62,536 nt of DNA from Seohaeicola zhoushanensis (GCF_014656415.1 NZ_BNCJ01000022.1:1-62536), one strand, 5' to 3'; shown: positions 36,491 to 45,577, numbered from the stretch's first letter. Numbers and translations are program-made. Notes: a model not told the origin generated them from the sequence alone.

Positions 36491-37410
36491 TCCTCGTGAC
36501 CGGAGCCGCCGGCATGGTTGGCCGCGCCCTGCTGGCCGAACTGGCGGGCGAGGATGTGGTCGCCACCGACCTGCGCGCCGATGCCCTGCCCGAGGGCACT
36601 CGGTTCGAGCGGATGGACGTCACCACCGACGACCCCGCCCGGCTGATCGCCCGGCTGCGCCCCGAGGTGGTGGTGCATCTTGCCTCCATCGTCACCCCGC
36701 CGCCTGGGATGGGGCGCGAGACGGCCTATGCAGTGGACGTCACCGGCACCCGCAGGGTGCTCGACGCTTGCCTGGCGAACGGCGTGCGGCGGCTGGTCGT
36801 CACCAGTTCCGGCGCGGCCTACGGTTATCACGCCGACAACCCGGTGCCCCTGCGCGAAAGCGATCCCTGCCGCGGCAACCCGGAATTCGCCTATGCCGAC
36901 CACAAGCGCCAGGTCGAGGAGATGCTGGCCGAGGCGCGCGCCGCGGCGCCGCAGCTGGAGCAGGTGGTGCTGCGCGTCGGCACCGTGCTTGGGGCGGGGA
37001 CCGAGAACCAGATCACCGCGCTCTTCCGCAAGCCACGCCTGCTGGCAATCGCCGGCAGTGACAGCCCCTTCGTGTTCATCTGGACCCGCGACCTCGCCCG
37101 CATTCTACACCGCGCCGCGACCGATGGGCCGGCGGGCATCTTCAACGTCGCGGGCGACGGCGCGTTGACGGTCGACGACCTCGCCCGCGCGCTGGGCAAG
37201 GGCGTGCTGCGCCTGCCGGCCTGGGCGCTGAAGGCGGCGCTGGCGCTGGCCCATCCACTGCGCCTGTCGCGCTACGGCCCGGAACAGGTGCGCTTCCTGC
37301 AATACCGCCCGGTGCTGGCCAATGACGCGCTGAAACGGGTCTTCGGCTATGTGCCCGAACTGACCTCGGCGCAGGTCTTCGATCTCTGGCGGCGCGAGGC
37401 GGGGCTGTGA
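36487..37410 (+). CDS. NAD-dependent epimerase/dehydratase (extended SDR)
   Basis: A 307-residue extended SDR with the cofactor motif LVTGAAGMVGRALL at the N terminus and active-site residues in TSSGAAYG (Ser/Thr) and FAYADHKRQ (YxxxK). It belongs to the broad group of sugar epimerases and 3-beta-hydroxysteroid-type dehydrogenases; the transporter upstream makes a steroid-like or cyclic alcohol substrate possible but unproven. It is coupled at both ends by 4-nt overlaps. Confidence 0.9.
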   Translation: MILVTGAAGMVGRALLAELAGEDVVATDLRADALPEGTRFERMDVTTDDPARLIARLRPEVVVHLASIVTPPPGMGRETAYAVDVTGTRRVLDACLANGVRRLVVTSSGAAYGYHADNPVPLRESDPCRGNPEFAYADHKRQVEEMLAEARAAAPQLEQVVLRVGTVLGAGTENQITALFRKPRLLAIAGSDSPFVFIWTRDLARILHRAATDGPAGIFNVAGDGALTVDDLARALGKGVLRLPAWALKAALALAHPLRLSRYGPEQVRFLQYRPVLANDALKRVFGYVPELTSAQVFDLWRREAGL

Positions 37411-38168
37411 AAACGGCGGTCATCTCCGGCGGCAACGGCGGTTTGGGCCGGGCACTGGCGCGCGCGCTGCAGGCGCGGGGCTGGCACACGGTGCTGCTCG
37501 ACCGCGACATCGCGGGGCTGGAGACCACCAGTGCACAGACCCCGGTACAGGTCGACCTGACCGACCCCTCCGCGCTGGACGCGGCCATCGCAAAGGTCGT
37601 CGCCGCGCGTCCCTCGATCGATCTGGTGATCTACAACGCCGGAATCTCGCAAATCGCCGCCTTTGAGGACACCCCCGACGCCACCCACCGCCGCGTCTTC
37701 GAGATCAACTATTTCGCCGCCGTCGCCATGGCGCGCGGCTTCCTGCAACCGCTGCGGCAGGCCAGGGGCACCCATCTCGCGATTTCCTCGGTCGCCGGCT
37801 TCAGCCCGCTTTACCGGCGCACGGCCTATGCCGCCTCGAAACACGCGCTCGAGGGCCTTTTCGGTTCGCTCCGCTCCGAGGAAGCCCCCCATGGCGTCCG
37901 CGTCCAGATCGCCGCGCCGAGCTTTGTCGCCACCAACCTCGGCAATGCCGAGCGCACCGAGGACGGCATCGTCCGCCCCGGCTCGGCAAAGGACGGGGTG
38001 GACTACATGACGCCAGACGACGCGGCGGCAGTGATCCTCAGGGGGCTCGACAGGGGCGCGCCCTTCATCCCGGTCGGCCGGGTCGCAAGGCTGGCCTGGT
38101 GGATCAACCGCCTGTCCCCCTCCCTGTTCGAACGGCTGATGGTCAGGAACATCAGCGGGCAGTCCTAG
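37407..38168 (+). CDS. Short-chain dehydrogenase/reductase
   Basis: A 253-residue classical SDR starting at GTG 37407, which overlaps the upstream TGA. It has the cofactor motif ISGGNGGLGRALA, NNAG replaced by YNAGIS, and the catalytic Ser in ISSVAGFSP with YAASK. The C terminus contains a hydrophobic, Trp-rich stretch (LAWWINRLSPSLFERL), suggesting membrane association. It is the last gene of the monooxygenase-BASS operon and would oxidise or reduce a carbonyl or alcohol of the same compound. Confidence 0.9.
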   Translation: MKTAVISGGNGGLGRALARALQARGWHTVLLDRDIAGLETTSAQTPVQVDLTDPSALDAAIAKVVAARPSIDLVIYNAGISQIAAFEDTPDATHRRVFEINYFAAVAMARGFLQPLRQARGTHLAISSVAGFSPLYRRTAYAASKHALEGLFGSLRSEEAPHGVRVQIAAPSFVATNLGNAERTEDGIVRPGSAKDGVDYMTPDDAAAVILRGLDRGAPFIPVGRVARLAWWINRLSPSLFERLMVRNISGQS

Positions 38169-38216
38169 CAGCCCGCCACAAGCGCGACCTGTCCTGCTTC
38201 GACCGGCCCCCTGATC

Positions 38217-38275
38217 TTCTTCTCTTTCCAAATATCTCCGGGGGAGCCGCCGAAGGCGGCGGGGGCAGCGCCCCC
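38217..38275. repeat. Rhodobacteraceae-type intergenic element (AAATATCTCCGG)
   Basis: AAATATCTCCGG (38230-38241) is followed by two hairpins, GCCGCC-gaa-GGCGGC (38246-38260) and GGGGGC-agc-GCCCCC (38261-38275). I remember this composite element as common between genes in Rhodobacteraceae. It lies between two convergent genes, where it probably acts as a terminator. The same 12-mer occurs again at 62473-62484. Confidence 0.6.
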
Positions 38276-38290
38276 TCTCTCGCTACGCAT

Positions 38291-39220
38291 TCAGAACGCC
38301 GTCCGGTCCGCGCCCTTCAACTGCAGCATCTCCCGCGCCTCGGCCGGGGTGGCGATCTCCAGACCCAATTGCTCGATGATGGTGCGCACGCGGCTCACCT
38401 GCTCGGCATTCGACCTCGCGAGCTGGCCCGGCCCAATCCAGAGCGAATCCTCCAGCCCCACGCGCACGTTGCCGCCCATGGCGGCGGCGGTGGCGGCGAT
38501 CGACATCTGGTTCTTGCCCGCGCCCAGCACCGACCAGCGATAGGCGTCGCCGAACAGCCGGTCGGCGGTGCGCTTCATATGCATCACGTCCTCGGGGTGG
38601 CCGCCGATCCCGCCGAGGATGCCGAAGACCGACTGCACGAAGAAGGGCGGCTTCACCAGCCCGCGGTCGACGAAATGCGCCAGCGTGTAGAGGTGGCCGA
38701 TATCGTAGCACTCGATCTCGAACCGCGTGCCGTTCTCGGCGCAGGTTGTGAGGATGCCGGCAATGTCCTTGAAGGTGTTCTTGAAGATCCGGTCGTCGGA
38801 ACCTTCGAGATAGGGCCGCTCCCAGTCGTGCCGGAACTCCTTGAAACGCTCCAGCATCGGGTAGAGGCCGAAGTTCATGCTGCCCATGTTCAGCGAGGCG
38901 ACCTCGGGTTTGAATGTCACGACCGGGCGGATGCGCTCCTCGACCGTCATCGCGGGCGAGCCGCCGGTGGTGATGTTCACCACGCAGTCCGAGCGCTGCT
39001 TGATCGTGCGCAGGAAGGGTTCGAAGAGTTCGGGCGACTGGTCGGGGCGGCCGTCCTTCGGGTCGCGCGCGTGCAGGTGGACGATGGCGGCCCCGGCCTC
39101 GGCGGCGCCGATGGCGGCGTCGGCGATCTCCTGCGCGGTGATCGGGATCTGCGGCGACATCGAGGGGGTGTGGATCGCGCCGGTGACGGCGCAGGTGATG
39201 ATGACTTTCCTCGGGGCCAT
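38291..39220 (-). CDS. BKACE family beta-keto acid cleavage enzyme (DUF849)
   Basis: A 309-residue BKACE enzyme. These zinc enzymes condense a beta-keto acid with acetyl-CoA and split it into a CoA ester and acetoacetate; the founding member cleaves 3-keto-5-aminohexanoate in lysine fermentation. The N terminus is VIITCAVTGAIHTPSMSP, and zinc-binding His48 and His50 lie in AAIVHLHARDPKDGRP. The family is very abundant in Rhodobacteraceae with varied substrates, so the substrate here is open. It is divergent from the SDR at 39337. Confidence 0.94.
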   Translation of the reverse strand: MAPRKVIITCAVTGAIHTPSMSPQIPITAQEIADAAIGAAEAGAAIVHLHARDPKDGRPDQSPELFEPFLRTIKQRSDCVVNITTGGSPAMTVEERIRPVVTFKPEVASLNMGSMNFGLYPMLERFKEFRHDWERPYLEGSDDRIFKNTFKDIAGILTTCAENGTRFEIECYDIGHLYTLAHFVDRGLVKPPFFVQSVFGILGGIGGHPEDVMHMKRTADRLFGDAYRWSVLGAGKNQMSIAATAAAMGGNVRVGLEDSLWIGPGQLARSNAEQVSRVRTIIEQLGLEIATPAEAREMLQLKGADRTAF

Positions 39221-39336
39221 GTGGTCTCTCCTCCAGACGCTTGCGCGTCACCATGACCGGGCGCGGCGCGTCTGGGAAGGGCGTTGTCCTGCCGCGCGGG
39301 CTCTGCGAGTGTTCGGGCAGGACAGGGAGGACAGGC

Positions 39337-40113
39337 ATGGACATGGGACTGGACGGGCTGCGGGTGGCGATCTCGGGGGCGGGGTCGGGGATCGGGCTGG
39401 AAATGGCGCGGCACTTCGCGGCCGAGGGGGCGCGGGTCTTCATCGGCGACGCCAATGCCGCCGCGCTGGCGGCGCTGGCCGGGAGCGATCCGGCGCTGCT
39501 TTCGGCGCCCTGCGACGTGGCCGACCGGGGATCGGTCGCGGGCTGGCTGGCGGCCTGTGTTGCCACGCTCGGGGGGATCGACTGTCTGGTGAACAATGCC
39601 GGCATCGCCGGGCCGACCGGCGCGGTGGAAGAGATCGCGCCGGAGGATTGGGACCGGACGCTGGCGGTGAACATCACCGGGCAGTTCAACCTGACGCGGC
39701 TGGCGGTGCCGCATCTGAGGAATAGTGCGAACCCGAGCATCCTGAACCTCTCCTCCGCCGCCGGGCGGCTGGGCTTCGCCCTGCGCACGCCCTATGCGGC
39801 GTCGAAGTGGGCGGTGGTGGGGTTCACCAAGTCGCTGGCGAAGGAGCTGGGCGGGGACGGGATCCGGGTGAATGCGCTGCTGCCGGGGCTGGTGGACGGG
39901 CCGCGGATCCAGGCGGTGTTTGCCAGCAAGGCGGCGGCGAAGGGGATCACGGCGGCGGAGCAGCAGGCCGCATCGATGGCGCATGGATCGCTGAAACGGC
40001 TGGTGCCGCAGAGTGAGCTGGCGGACATGGCGGTCTACCTTGCCTCGCGTCACGGGGCCTCGATTTCGGGGCAGGCGATCAGCATCTGCGGCGATCTGGA
40101 GGCGCTGAATTGA
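39337..40113 (+). CDS. Short-chain dehydrogenase/reductase
   Basis: A 258-residue classical SDR with the cofactor motif ISGAGSGIGLEMA, CLVNNAGIAGP and the catalytic Ser and Tyr-Lys in LNLSSAAGRLG and YAASKWAVV. The ATG at 39337 has GGGAGG upstream and gives the family N terminus; the longer frame is not protein-like. Divergent placement from BKACE suggests a shared pathway in which this enzyme forms the beta-keto acid that BKACE cleaves (inference). Confidence 0.92.
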   Translation: MDMGLDGLRVAISGAGSGIGLEMARHFAAEGARVFIGDANAAALAALAGSDPALLSAPCDVADRGSVAGWLAACVATLGGIDCLVNNAGIAGPTGAVEEIAPEDWDRTLAVNITGQFNLTRLAVPHLRNSANPSILNLSSAAGRLGFALRTPYAASKWAVVGFTKSLAKELGGDGIRVNALLPGLVDGPRIQAVFASKAAAKGITAAEQQAASMAHGSLKRLVPQSELADMAVYLASRHGASISGQAISICGDLEALN

Positions 40114-40145
40114 GGCGCTTCGGGGCGGGAAAACAGGGCTTCTGA

Positions 40146-40167
40146 AAGCGTCCCAGCTAGGACGCTT
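40146..40167 (+). terminator. Hairpin with the 14-mer GTCCCAGCTAGGAC
   Basis: AAGCGTCC (40146-40153) and GGACGCTT (40160-40167) form a perfect 8-bp stem with a 6-base loop 32 bases after the SDR stop, followed by a mixed C/T stretch. The central GTCCCAGCTAGGAC is repeated exactly at 46107-46120. Confidence 0.5.
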
Positions 40168-40264
40168 CTCAATATACTGATTTTAATGATAAAATTCAGG
40201 GAGTGAATCCGGGACACTTCGGGACAGAGTCGAAACCCCGGACTCCGAGGCCTGCCGGGGTGCC

Positions 40265-40996
40265 CTAGAGTTCGTACGAGGGCAGGAAGTTGAAGGCCTC
40301 GCGCAGGGCATCGCCCCAGCCGGTCGAGATCGACTGGTACATCGGGTCGTCCATGGCGATGCGTATCTGCCGGTCGACCTTGAAGCTGTCCTTCTCGTAG
40401 GTCTGCAGGTCGAAGGGCAGGCCGACCGAGAGGTTGGCCTTCACCGTCGAATCGAAGGAGACCAGCAGCAGCTTGGCCGCCTCGCTGAAGGTCATCTCCG
40501 GATCGAAGGCGCGCACCAGGATCGGCTTGCCGTATTTGGCTTCGCCGATCTGGAAATAGGGGGTCTCGGCCGTGGCCTCGATGAAATTGCCCTCGGGGTA
40601 GACCAGGAACAGCGTCGGCTGGCTGCCCTTGACCTGTCCGCCGACGATCAGCGAGGCGCGGAAGGGGCTGTCGCTGTTGCTGCCGGTGGGGGCGCTTTCG
40701 GCGATGATCTCGCGCAGGGTCGCGCCGACGAGGCGGGCGACCTGGAACATGGTCGGCGCCCGCAGGATCGAGGGGTCACGCTCGCGCGTGGCCTTGGAAC
40801 GTTCCTCGAGCAGGCTGATCAGCGACTGCGTCGTCGCCAGGTTGCCGGCGGTCATGATGGTGATGAGCCGGTCGCCCGGCACTTCCCAGGTGAACATCTT
40901 CCGCGTCATCGAGAAGTTGTCGACACCCGCATTGGTCCGGGTATCGGACATGAAGACCAGTCCGCGGTTCAGTTTCAGGCCGACACAATAGGTCAT
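40265..40996 (-). CDS. Anbu peptidase (proteasome/HslV-related)
   Basis: A 243-residue Ntn-hydrolase of the Anbu (ancestral beta subunit) class. It starts MTYCVGLKLNRGLVFMSDTRTNAG, broken here only by family comparison: Thr2 becomes the N-terminal nucleophile after Met removal, Asp18 is in MSDTRTNAG and a Lys is near RKMFTW. Anbu proteins assemble into helical or ring-like particles; substrates are unknown. It ends the four-gene operon ATP-grasp, alpha-E, transglutaminase and Anbu, the order in which this gene set is usually found. Confidence 0.94.
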   Translation of the reverse strand: MTYCVGLKLNRGLVFMSDTRTNAGVDNFSMTRKMFTWEVPGDRLITIMTAGNLATTQSLISLLEERSKATRERDPSILRAPTMFQVARLVGATLREIIAESAPTGSNSDSPFRASLIVGGQVKGSQPTLFLVYPEGNFIEATAETPYFQIGEAKYGKPILVRAFDPEMTFSEAAKLLLVSFDSTVKANLSVGLPFDLQTYEKDSFKVDRQIRIAMDDPMYQSISTGWGDALREAFNFLPSYEL

Positions 40997-41035
40997 GAAG
41001 GGATCCGGCTGCCGACGTTGCGCATTGCAGCATCA

Positions 41036-41833
41036 TTACTGCTGCACTTGCAGCGACACAATCATGGTTTCGTTGCCAAAGCCTTGCCGCATCCCCGCGG
41101 CGGGCGCGGCCTGGCGGTAATCCAGCCCCGAGGCGACCCGGACATAGCGGTCGTCCGGGCAATATCCGTTCGAGACGTCGAAGCCGACCCAGCCCAGATC
41201 CGGCAGCCAGGCCTCGGCCCAGGCGTGGCCGGCCTCCTGTTCGATCCGGTCGTCGAGCATCAGGTAGCCGCTGACATAGCGCGCCGGCACCCCCGCCGCG
41301 CGCGCGGCCGAGATGAAGATCTGCGCGTGGTCCTGGCAGACGCCCTTGCCGCCGGTCAGCGCATCCTCGGCCGGGGTGGCGGCATAGGTGGTGCCGGGTT
41401 CATAGGCGACCTGGCCCGCGATCCGTTCTGAAAGCGCGTGCATCGCCGCGAGCGGCCCGCCGCTGGTGTCGATCTCCTCGGCCAGCGCCCGGATCGCCGC
41501 GCCCGGCTCGGTCAGCGCGGTCTGCTGGCGATAGTGCCACATCGGCACCGGGCTTGGCACGAAGCCCAGCACGCCGACGGTGTCGGTCGTCTCGACCTTG
41601 CCGCGCGCAGTGATCTTCAGCTGGTCGGACCCGTCGTCCATCGACACCAGGTCGGTCTGGTTGCCGTAATGGTCGATGTAGCTCACCTGCCGCTGGCCGC
41701 CCTCGATGTCGAGATCCCAGGACAGCACCTTCTGCTGACGGTTGCTCAGCGGCCGCAGGCGCAGCCGCTGGAGCGCATAGCTCACCGGGGCGTCATAGGT
41801 GTAGACGGTTGTATGGGAGATGGTCAGTAGCAC
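41036..41833 (-). CDS. Transglutaminase-family protein of the Anbu operon
   Basis: A 265-residue transglutaminase-like protein with N-terminal beta domain (ISHTTVYTYDAPVSYALQRL) and core. The triad is complete: Cys in GKGVCQDHAQIF, His in AGHAWAEAWLP and Asp in WVGFDVSNG. Start: GTG 41833 has AGGA 7 bases upstream and follows the alpha-E stop by 14 bases; there is no ATG in a suitable place. It probably cleaves or makes an amide or isopeptide bond in the modification system with the ATP-grasp protein. Confidence 0.92.
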   Translation of the reverse strand: MLLTISHTTVYTYDAPVSYALQRLRLRPLSNRQQKVLSWDLDIEGGQRQVSYIDHYGNQTDLVSMDDGSDQLKITARGKVETTDTVGVLGFVPSPVPMWHYRQQTALTEPGAAIRALAEEIDTSGGPLAAMHALSERIAGQVAYEPGTTYAATPAEDALTGGKGVCQDHAQIFISAARAAGVPARYVSGYLMLDDRIEQEAGHAWAEAWLPDLGWVGFDVSNGYCPDDRYVRVASGLDYRQAAPAAGMRQGFGNETMIVSLQVQQ

Positions 41834-41847
41834 GCGCCGGTCCTGGT

Positions 41848-42789
41848 TTAGCCATTGAAACGGTAATCGGTTTCGATCTGCGCGCCCAGCGCGTTGTTCA
41901 TCCCGATGAAGCGGCTGATGTATTCGTGCAGCCCCTCGTCGAAGATCTCCTCGATGGTCCGGTTGCGCAGCCGCGCGCGGATCTGCGAGGCCAGTTCGTA
42001 ACAGGGCCGCTGGTCGCCGTATTCCTCGCCCAGCAGGTCGAGGTTCTTGACCGTCTGGTCGGCGCAGAAGGCCAGCGAACGCGGCAGGCGGCGGTCGAGG
42101 ATCAGGTAGCGCGCGATGCCGGGGGCGGTCATGTCGTCCTCGCCCAGCCAGCGGTAGGAGCGATGCGCCGAGACCGAGCGCAGGATCGTCTCCCACTGCA
42201 CGTTGTCGAGGTTGGAGCCGACAAAGCTCGAATGCGGCAGCAGGGTGTAATACTTGACGTCGAGGATACGCGCGGTGTTGTCGGCCCGTTCGATGAAGGT
42301 GCCCATCCGCGAGAAGTAGTAGATGTCGTTGCGCAGCATGGTGCCGTGCAGCGCGCCGCGCACCAGGGCGCTGTGCTGGCGGATGGTGTTCAGCACCTCG
42401 GGCAGTTCCGCCTCGCGCACCGGCTTGGCCAGCAGCTGGTTCAGCGTCATCCAGTTGTCGTTGACCGCCTCCCAGACCTCGCCGGTCAGGGCGGTGCGGA
42501 CCAGGCGCGCGTTGTCCCGCGCGTTCTTCACGATGGTCAGCACGCTCGACACGTTCGAGGGATCGCGCAGCATGAAGTCGATGACGTCCTTGGCCGTCCA
42601 CTTGTCATAACGCGCGTTGAAGGCATTCAGCACGCCTGACGTGGTCAGCACGGACTCCCATTCCGAGGCCGAGATGGAGGAGCGGGTGAGGGCCATGCGG
42701 AACCCGGCCTCGACGAGGCGCGCGATGTTCTCGGCGCGCTCGAGGTAACGGAACATCCAGTACAGGCCGCCTGCGGTCTTGCCGAGCAT
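41848..42789 (-). CDS. Alpha-E domain protein (DUF403)
   Basis: A 313-residue all-helical protein of the alpha-E family, starting MLGKTAGGLYWMFRYLERAEN and containing RIRARLRNRTIEEIFDEGLH-like sequence near the end. Function is unknown; it is always found with the circularly permuted ATP-grasp protein and a transglutaminase, and is thought to take part in peptide synthesis or modification. It starts 3 bases after the ATP-grasp gene. Confidence 0.94.
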   Translation of the reverse strand: MLGKTAGGLYWMFRYLERAENIARLVEAGFRMALTRSSISASEWESVLTTSGVLNAFNARYDKWTAKDVIDFMLRDPSNVSSVLTIVKNARDNARLVRTALTGEVWEAVNDNWMTLNQLLAKPVREAELPEVLNTIRQHSALVRGALHGTMLRNDIYYFSRMGTFIERADNTARILDVKYYTLLPHSSFVGSNLDNVQWETILRSVSAHRSYRWLGEDDMTAPGIARYLILDRRLPRSLAFCADQTVKNLDLLGEEYGDQRPCYELASQIRARLRNRTIEEIFDEGLHEYISRFIGMNNALGAQIETDYRFNG

Positions 42790-42792
42790 GGT

Positions 42793-44220
42793 CTAGTCCT
42801 CCAGCACCCAGGTGTCCTTGGTGCCGCCGCCCTGGCTGGAGTTGACGACGAGCGACCCCTCCTTGAGCGCGACACGGGTCAGCCCGCCGGGCACGATGTC
42901 TATGCCGCGCGGGCTGGCCAGCGCGAAGGGCCGCAGGTCGACGTGGCGGGGCGCCAGCCCCTTGTCGACCAGGATCGGCACGGTGGAGAGTGCCAGCGTC
43001 GGCTGGGCGATGTAGTTGCCCGGGTTGGCCTTGAGCTTGGCGGTGAAGGTCTCCAGCTCGGCCTTGCTGGCGGCGGGGCCGACCAGCATCCCGTAGCCGC
43101 CGGAGCCGTGGACTTCCTTGACCACCAGCTCCTTGAGGTTGTCGAGCACGTATTTCAGTGCCTCGGGTTCGCCGCAGCGGAAGGTGTCGACGTTCTTCAG
43201 GATCGCCTTCTCGCCCGAGTAGAACTCGACGATGTCGGGCATATAGGAATAGATCGCCTTGTCGTCGGCGATGCCGGTGCCGGGCGCGTTGGCGATGGTG
43301 ATGTTGCCGGCGCGGTAGACATCCATGATGCCGGGGACGCCGAGCATGGATTCCGGGTTGAAGGTCAGCGGGTCGAGGAAGTTGTCGTCGACCCGGCGAT
43401 AGAGCACGTCGATGACCTTGTAGCCCTGGGTCGTGCGCATGGCGATATGGCCGTCGATGACCTTGAGGTCATGCCCCTCGACCAGTTCCGCGCCCATCTG
43501 GTCGGCAAGGAAGGAGTGTTCGAAATAGGCCGAGTTGTGGATGCCCGGCGTCAGCACCGCGATGGTGGGCTTGCCGGTGCAGCTCTCGGGGGCGCAGGCC
43601 GCGAGCGAGCGGCGCAGGCTCTTGGGGTAGTCGCTGACCTGCTGCACCCGCACCCGGCTGAACAGCTCGGGGAACATCTGCAGCATCGTCTCGCGGTCTT
43701 CGAGCATGTAGGAGACGCCCGACGGGGTGCGGGCGTTGTCCTCGAGCACGTAGAAGTCGTTCTCGCCGGTGCGCACGATGTCGGTGCCGACGATATGGGT
43801 ATAGACCCGCCCCGGCGGGGTGAAGCCGAGCATCTGCGGCAGGAAGGCCTCGTTCTCGGCGATCAGCCGTTCGGGGAGGCGGCCGGCGCGCAGGATCTCC
43901 TGGCGGTTGTAGATGTCGTGCAGGAAGGCGTTGATCGCCGAGACGCGCTGCTCGATCCCCTTGGCCAGCCGCGCCCATTCGCGCGCCGAGAGGATGCGCG
44001 GGACGAGGTCGAAGGGAATCAGGCGCTCCTGCGCCTCGCTTTCGCCGTAGACGTTGAAGGTGATGCCGACGCGGCGGAAGAAGGCCTCCGCATCGGTTGA
44101 TTTCTTGGCCAGCCGCGCCGGGTCCTGTTCCGAGAACCAGGCGTGATAGGCGGCATAGGCGGGGCGGATGCTGCCATCCGGCGCGATCATTTCGTCGAAG
44201 GGGGGCGGTTTCTGGACCAT
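42793..44220 (-). CDS. Circularly permuted ATP-grasp type 2 protein
   Basis: A 475-residue protein of the DUF404/DUF407 type. Recognisable segments are AINAFLHDIYNRQEIL, FLPQMLGFTPP, LEDNARTPSGVSYMLEDRE and, near the end, HGSGGYGMLVGPAAS and VVNSSQGGGTKDTWVLED. The ATP-grasp fold suggests carboxylate-amine ligation, so with alpha-E and transglutaminase it may make and hydrolyse a peptide-like product that Anbu handles. It is the first gene of the operon; the promoter must lie in 44221-44390. Confidence 0.94.
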   Translation of the reverse strand: MVQKPPPFDEMIAPDGSIRPAYAAYHAWFSEQDPARLAKKSTDAEAFFRRVGITFNVYGESEAQERLIPFDLVPRILSAREWARLAKGIEQRVSAINAFLHDIYNRQEILRAGRLPERLIAENEAFLPQMLGFTPPGRVYTHIVGTDIVRTGENDFYVLEDNARTPSGVSYMLEDRETMLQMFPELFSRVRVQQVSDYPKSLRRSLAACAPESCTGKPTIAVLTPGIHNSAYFEHSFLADQMGAELVEGHDLKVIDGHIAMRTTQGYKVIDVLYRRVDDNFLDPLTFNPESMLGVPGIMDVYRAGNITIANAPGTGIADDKAIYSYMPDIVEFYSGEKAILKNVDTFRCGEPEALKYVLDNLKELVVKEVHGSGGYGMLVGPAASKAELETFTAKLKANPGNYIAQPTLALSTVPILVDKGLAPRHVDLRPFALASPRGIDIVPGGLTRVALKEGSLVVNSSQGGGTKDTWVLED

Positions 44221-44392
44221 GAATTCATATTATTCAGACCGATGCGGCGCACAACTGGGCGCAAGCGTTTCCGCCGAAAATGGTGGCAGATGGAGGTAAC
44301 CGCCTGTTTCTTGGGCAAATTAACGCTAGGTAAACGGCTTCTGGGTTGCAAGCCATTTACAGATTCAACTTCAGGTAGTATTCAGGGGCCAT

Positions 44393-44448
44393 GCCGGGCA
44401 TGCCCGGCGCCCCCTTGTCCCGGACCCTCTCCCCTCCAGGGGTGAGGG
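44393..44448 (-). terminator. Double hairpin after the EamA gene
   Basis: GCCGGG-cat-g-CCCGGC (44393-44408) and CCCTCtCCCCT/AGGGGtGAGGG (44425-44448) are two strong stems downstream of the leftward EamA gene. They separate it from the Anbu operon. No T-run is present on the minus strand. Confidence 0.5.
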
Positions 44449-44464
44449 GGCAAAGCCAGCCCGC

Positions 44465-45445
44465 CTAGCGTCGCCAGAACCGCTTGGTCCCGGCTACCGC
44501 TCGTGCCTTGATCCGCTCGCGGGCAAAGACGAAGAGGCCCGAGGCGGCGATCAGCGACATGCCGGCCCAGACCGGCAGGCCGGGCAGGGTGGCGAAGAAG
44601 ACCCAGCCCCAGAACACCGCCAGCAGCAGTGCCGAGTATTCGAAGGGGGCGATGGTGGCGGCATTGGCCAGCCGGTAGGCCTGGCTCAGGCAATAGCCGA
44701 CCAGGGTGGAGTTGAGCCCTAGTGCTGCCAGAATCCACCAGTCGCTACCTTCGGGCATCTGCCAGGCGCGCAGCAGGAAGACCAGGCTCGCACTCTCCTG
44801 GCCCTCGGCGAAGCGGCCGTCGCCGGCCACGGCGTAGAAGGCCAGCGAGACCAGGATGAAGGTGACCTGGATATAGACCGTCATCACCGAGGCGCGGGTG
44901 CTGATGCCGAGCCGACGGGTCAGCACCTGCTGGAAGGCATAGCAGAGCGCCGAGAGCACCGGCAGCAGCATCACCCAGCGGCTGACCCCCAGCGTGGCCG
45001 ACCCGGCCCAGGGCTGCTGCATGATGACCACCCCGGCGAACCCCACGGTGACCGCGCCCAGGCGCAGCGGGCCGACACGTTCGCCCAGCACCGGCACCGA
45101 GAGCAGCGTGATGAACAGCGGCGCGACGAAGAACAGGGCGGTGACATCGGCCAGCGGCAGCACGGCGAGCGCGGCGAAGTAGGTCATGTTCGAGACCACC
45201 ACCAGCAGCCCGCGCAGGGCGTGCAGCAGCGGCGTGCGGGTGCGCAGCAACCCGAGGCCGCCTTCGATCTGGACCAGCAGCAGCGACAGGCCGATGCCGA
45301 AGATGGCGCGCAGGAAGACGATCTGGTGCAGGGCGTAGCCGCCCGAGAGCGACTTGATCATCACGTCGTTGACCGAGATCCCCAGCATCGCCGCCAGGAC
45401 GAAGCCGATCGCCGCGCCCGGCCGGTTGCTCGTGCTGCCCTGCAT
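44465..45445 (-). CDS. EamA/DMT-superfamily transporter
   Basis: A 326-residue inner-membrane protein with ten predicted helices formed by two EamA repeats. It contains LRAIFGIGLSLLLV in the first half and EYSALLLAVFWGWVFF in the second. Such carriers export or import amino acids, nucleotides or other metabolites; the substrate is open. The last residues (AGTKRFWRR) are cytoplasmic and basic. It is a single gene. Confidence 0.92.
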   Translation of the reverse strand: MQGSTSNRPGAAIGFVLAAMLGISVNDVMIKSLSGGYALHQIVFLRAIFGIGLSLLLVQIEGGLGLLRTRTPLLHALRGLLVVVSNMTYFAALAVLPLADVTALFFVAPLFITLLSVPVLGERVGPLRLGAVTVGFAGVVIMQQPWAGSATLGVSRWVMLLPVLSALCYAFQQVLTRRLGISTRASVMTVYIQVTFILVSLAFYAVAGDGRFAEGQESASLVFLLRAWQMPEGSDWWILAALGLNSTLVGYCLSQAYRLANAATIAPFEYSALLLAVFWGWVFFATLPGLPVWAGMSLIAASGLFVFARERIKARAVAGTKRFWRR

Positions 45446-45577
45446 GTCCGCCTCTCCTTGCCTGTAGCGCCGAGCTAGCAGAGCGCGATGGCCTGCGGAA
45501 GGCCGCGCGCGACGGCTTGGCCGCGCGGGTGGCTTGGGCTAGGACTCGGGAAACGGCGTGCAGATGGAGGAACGATC

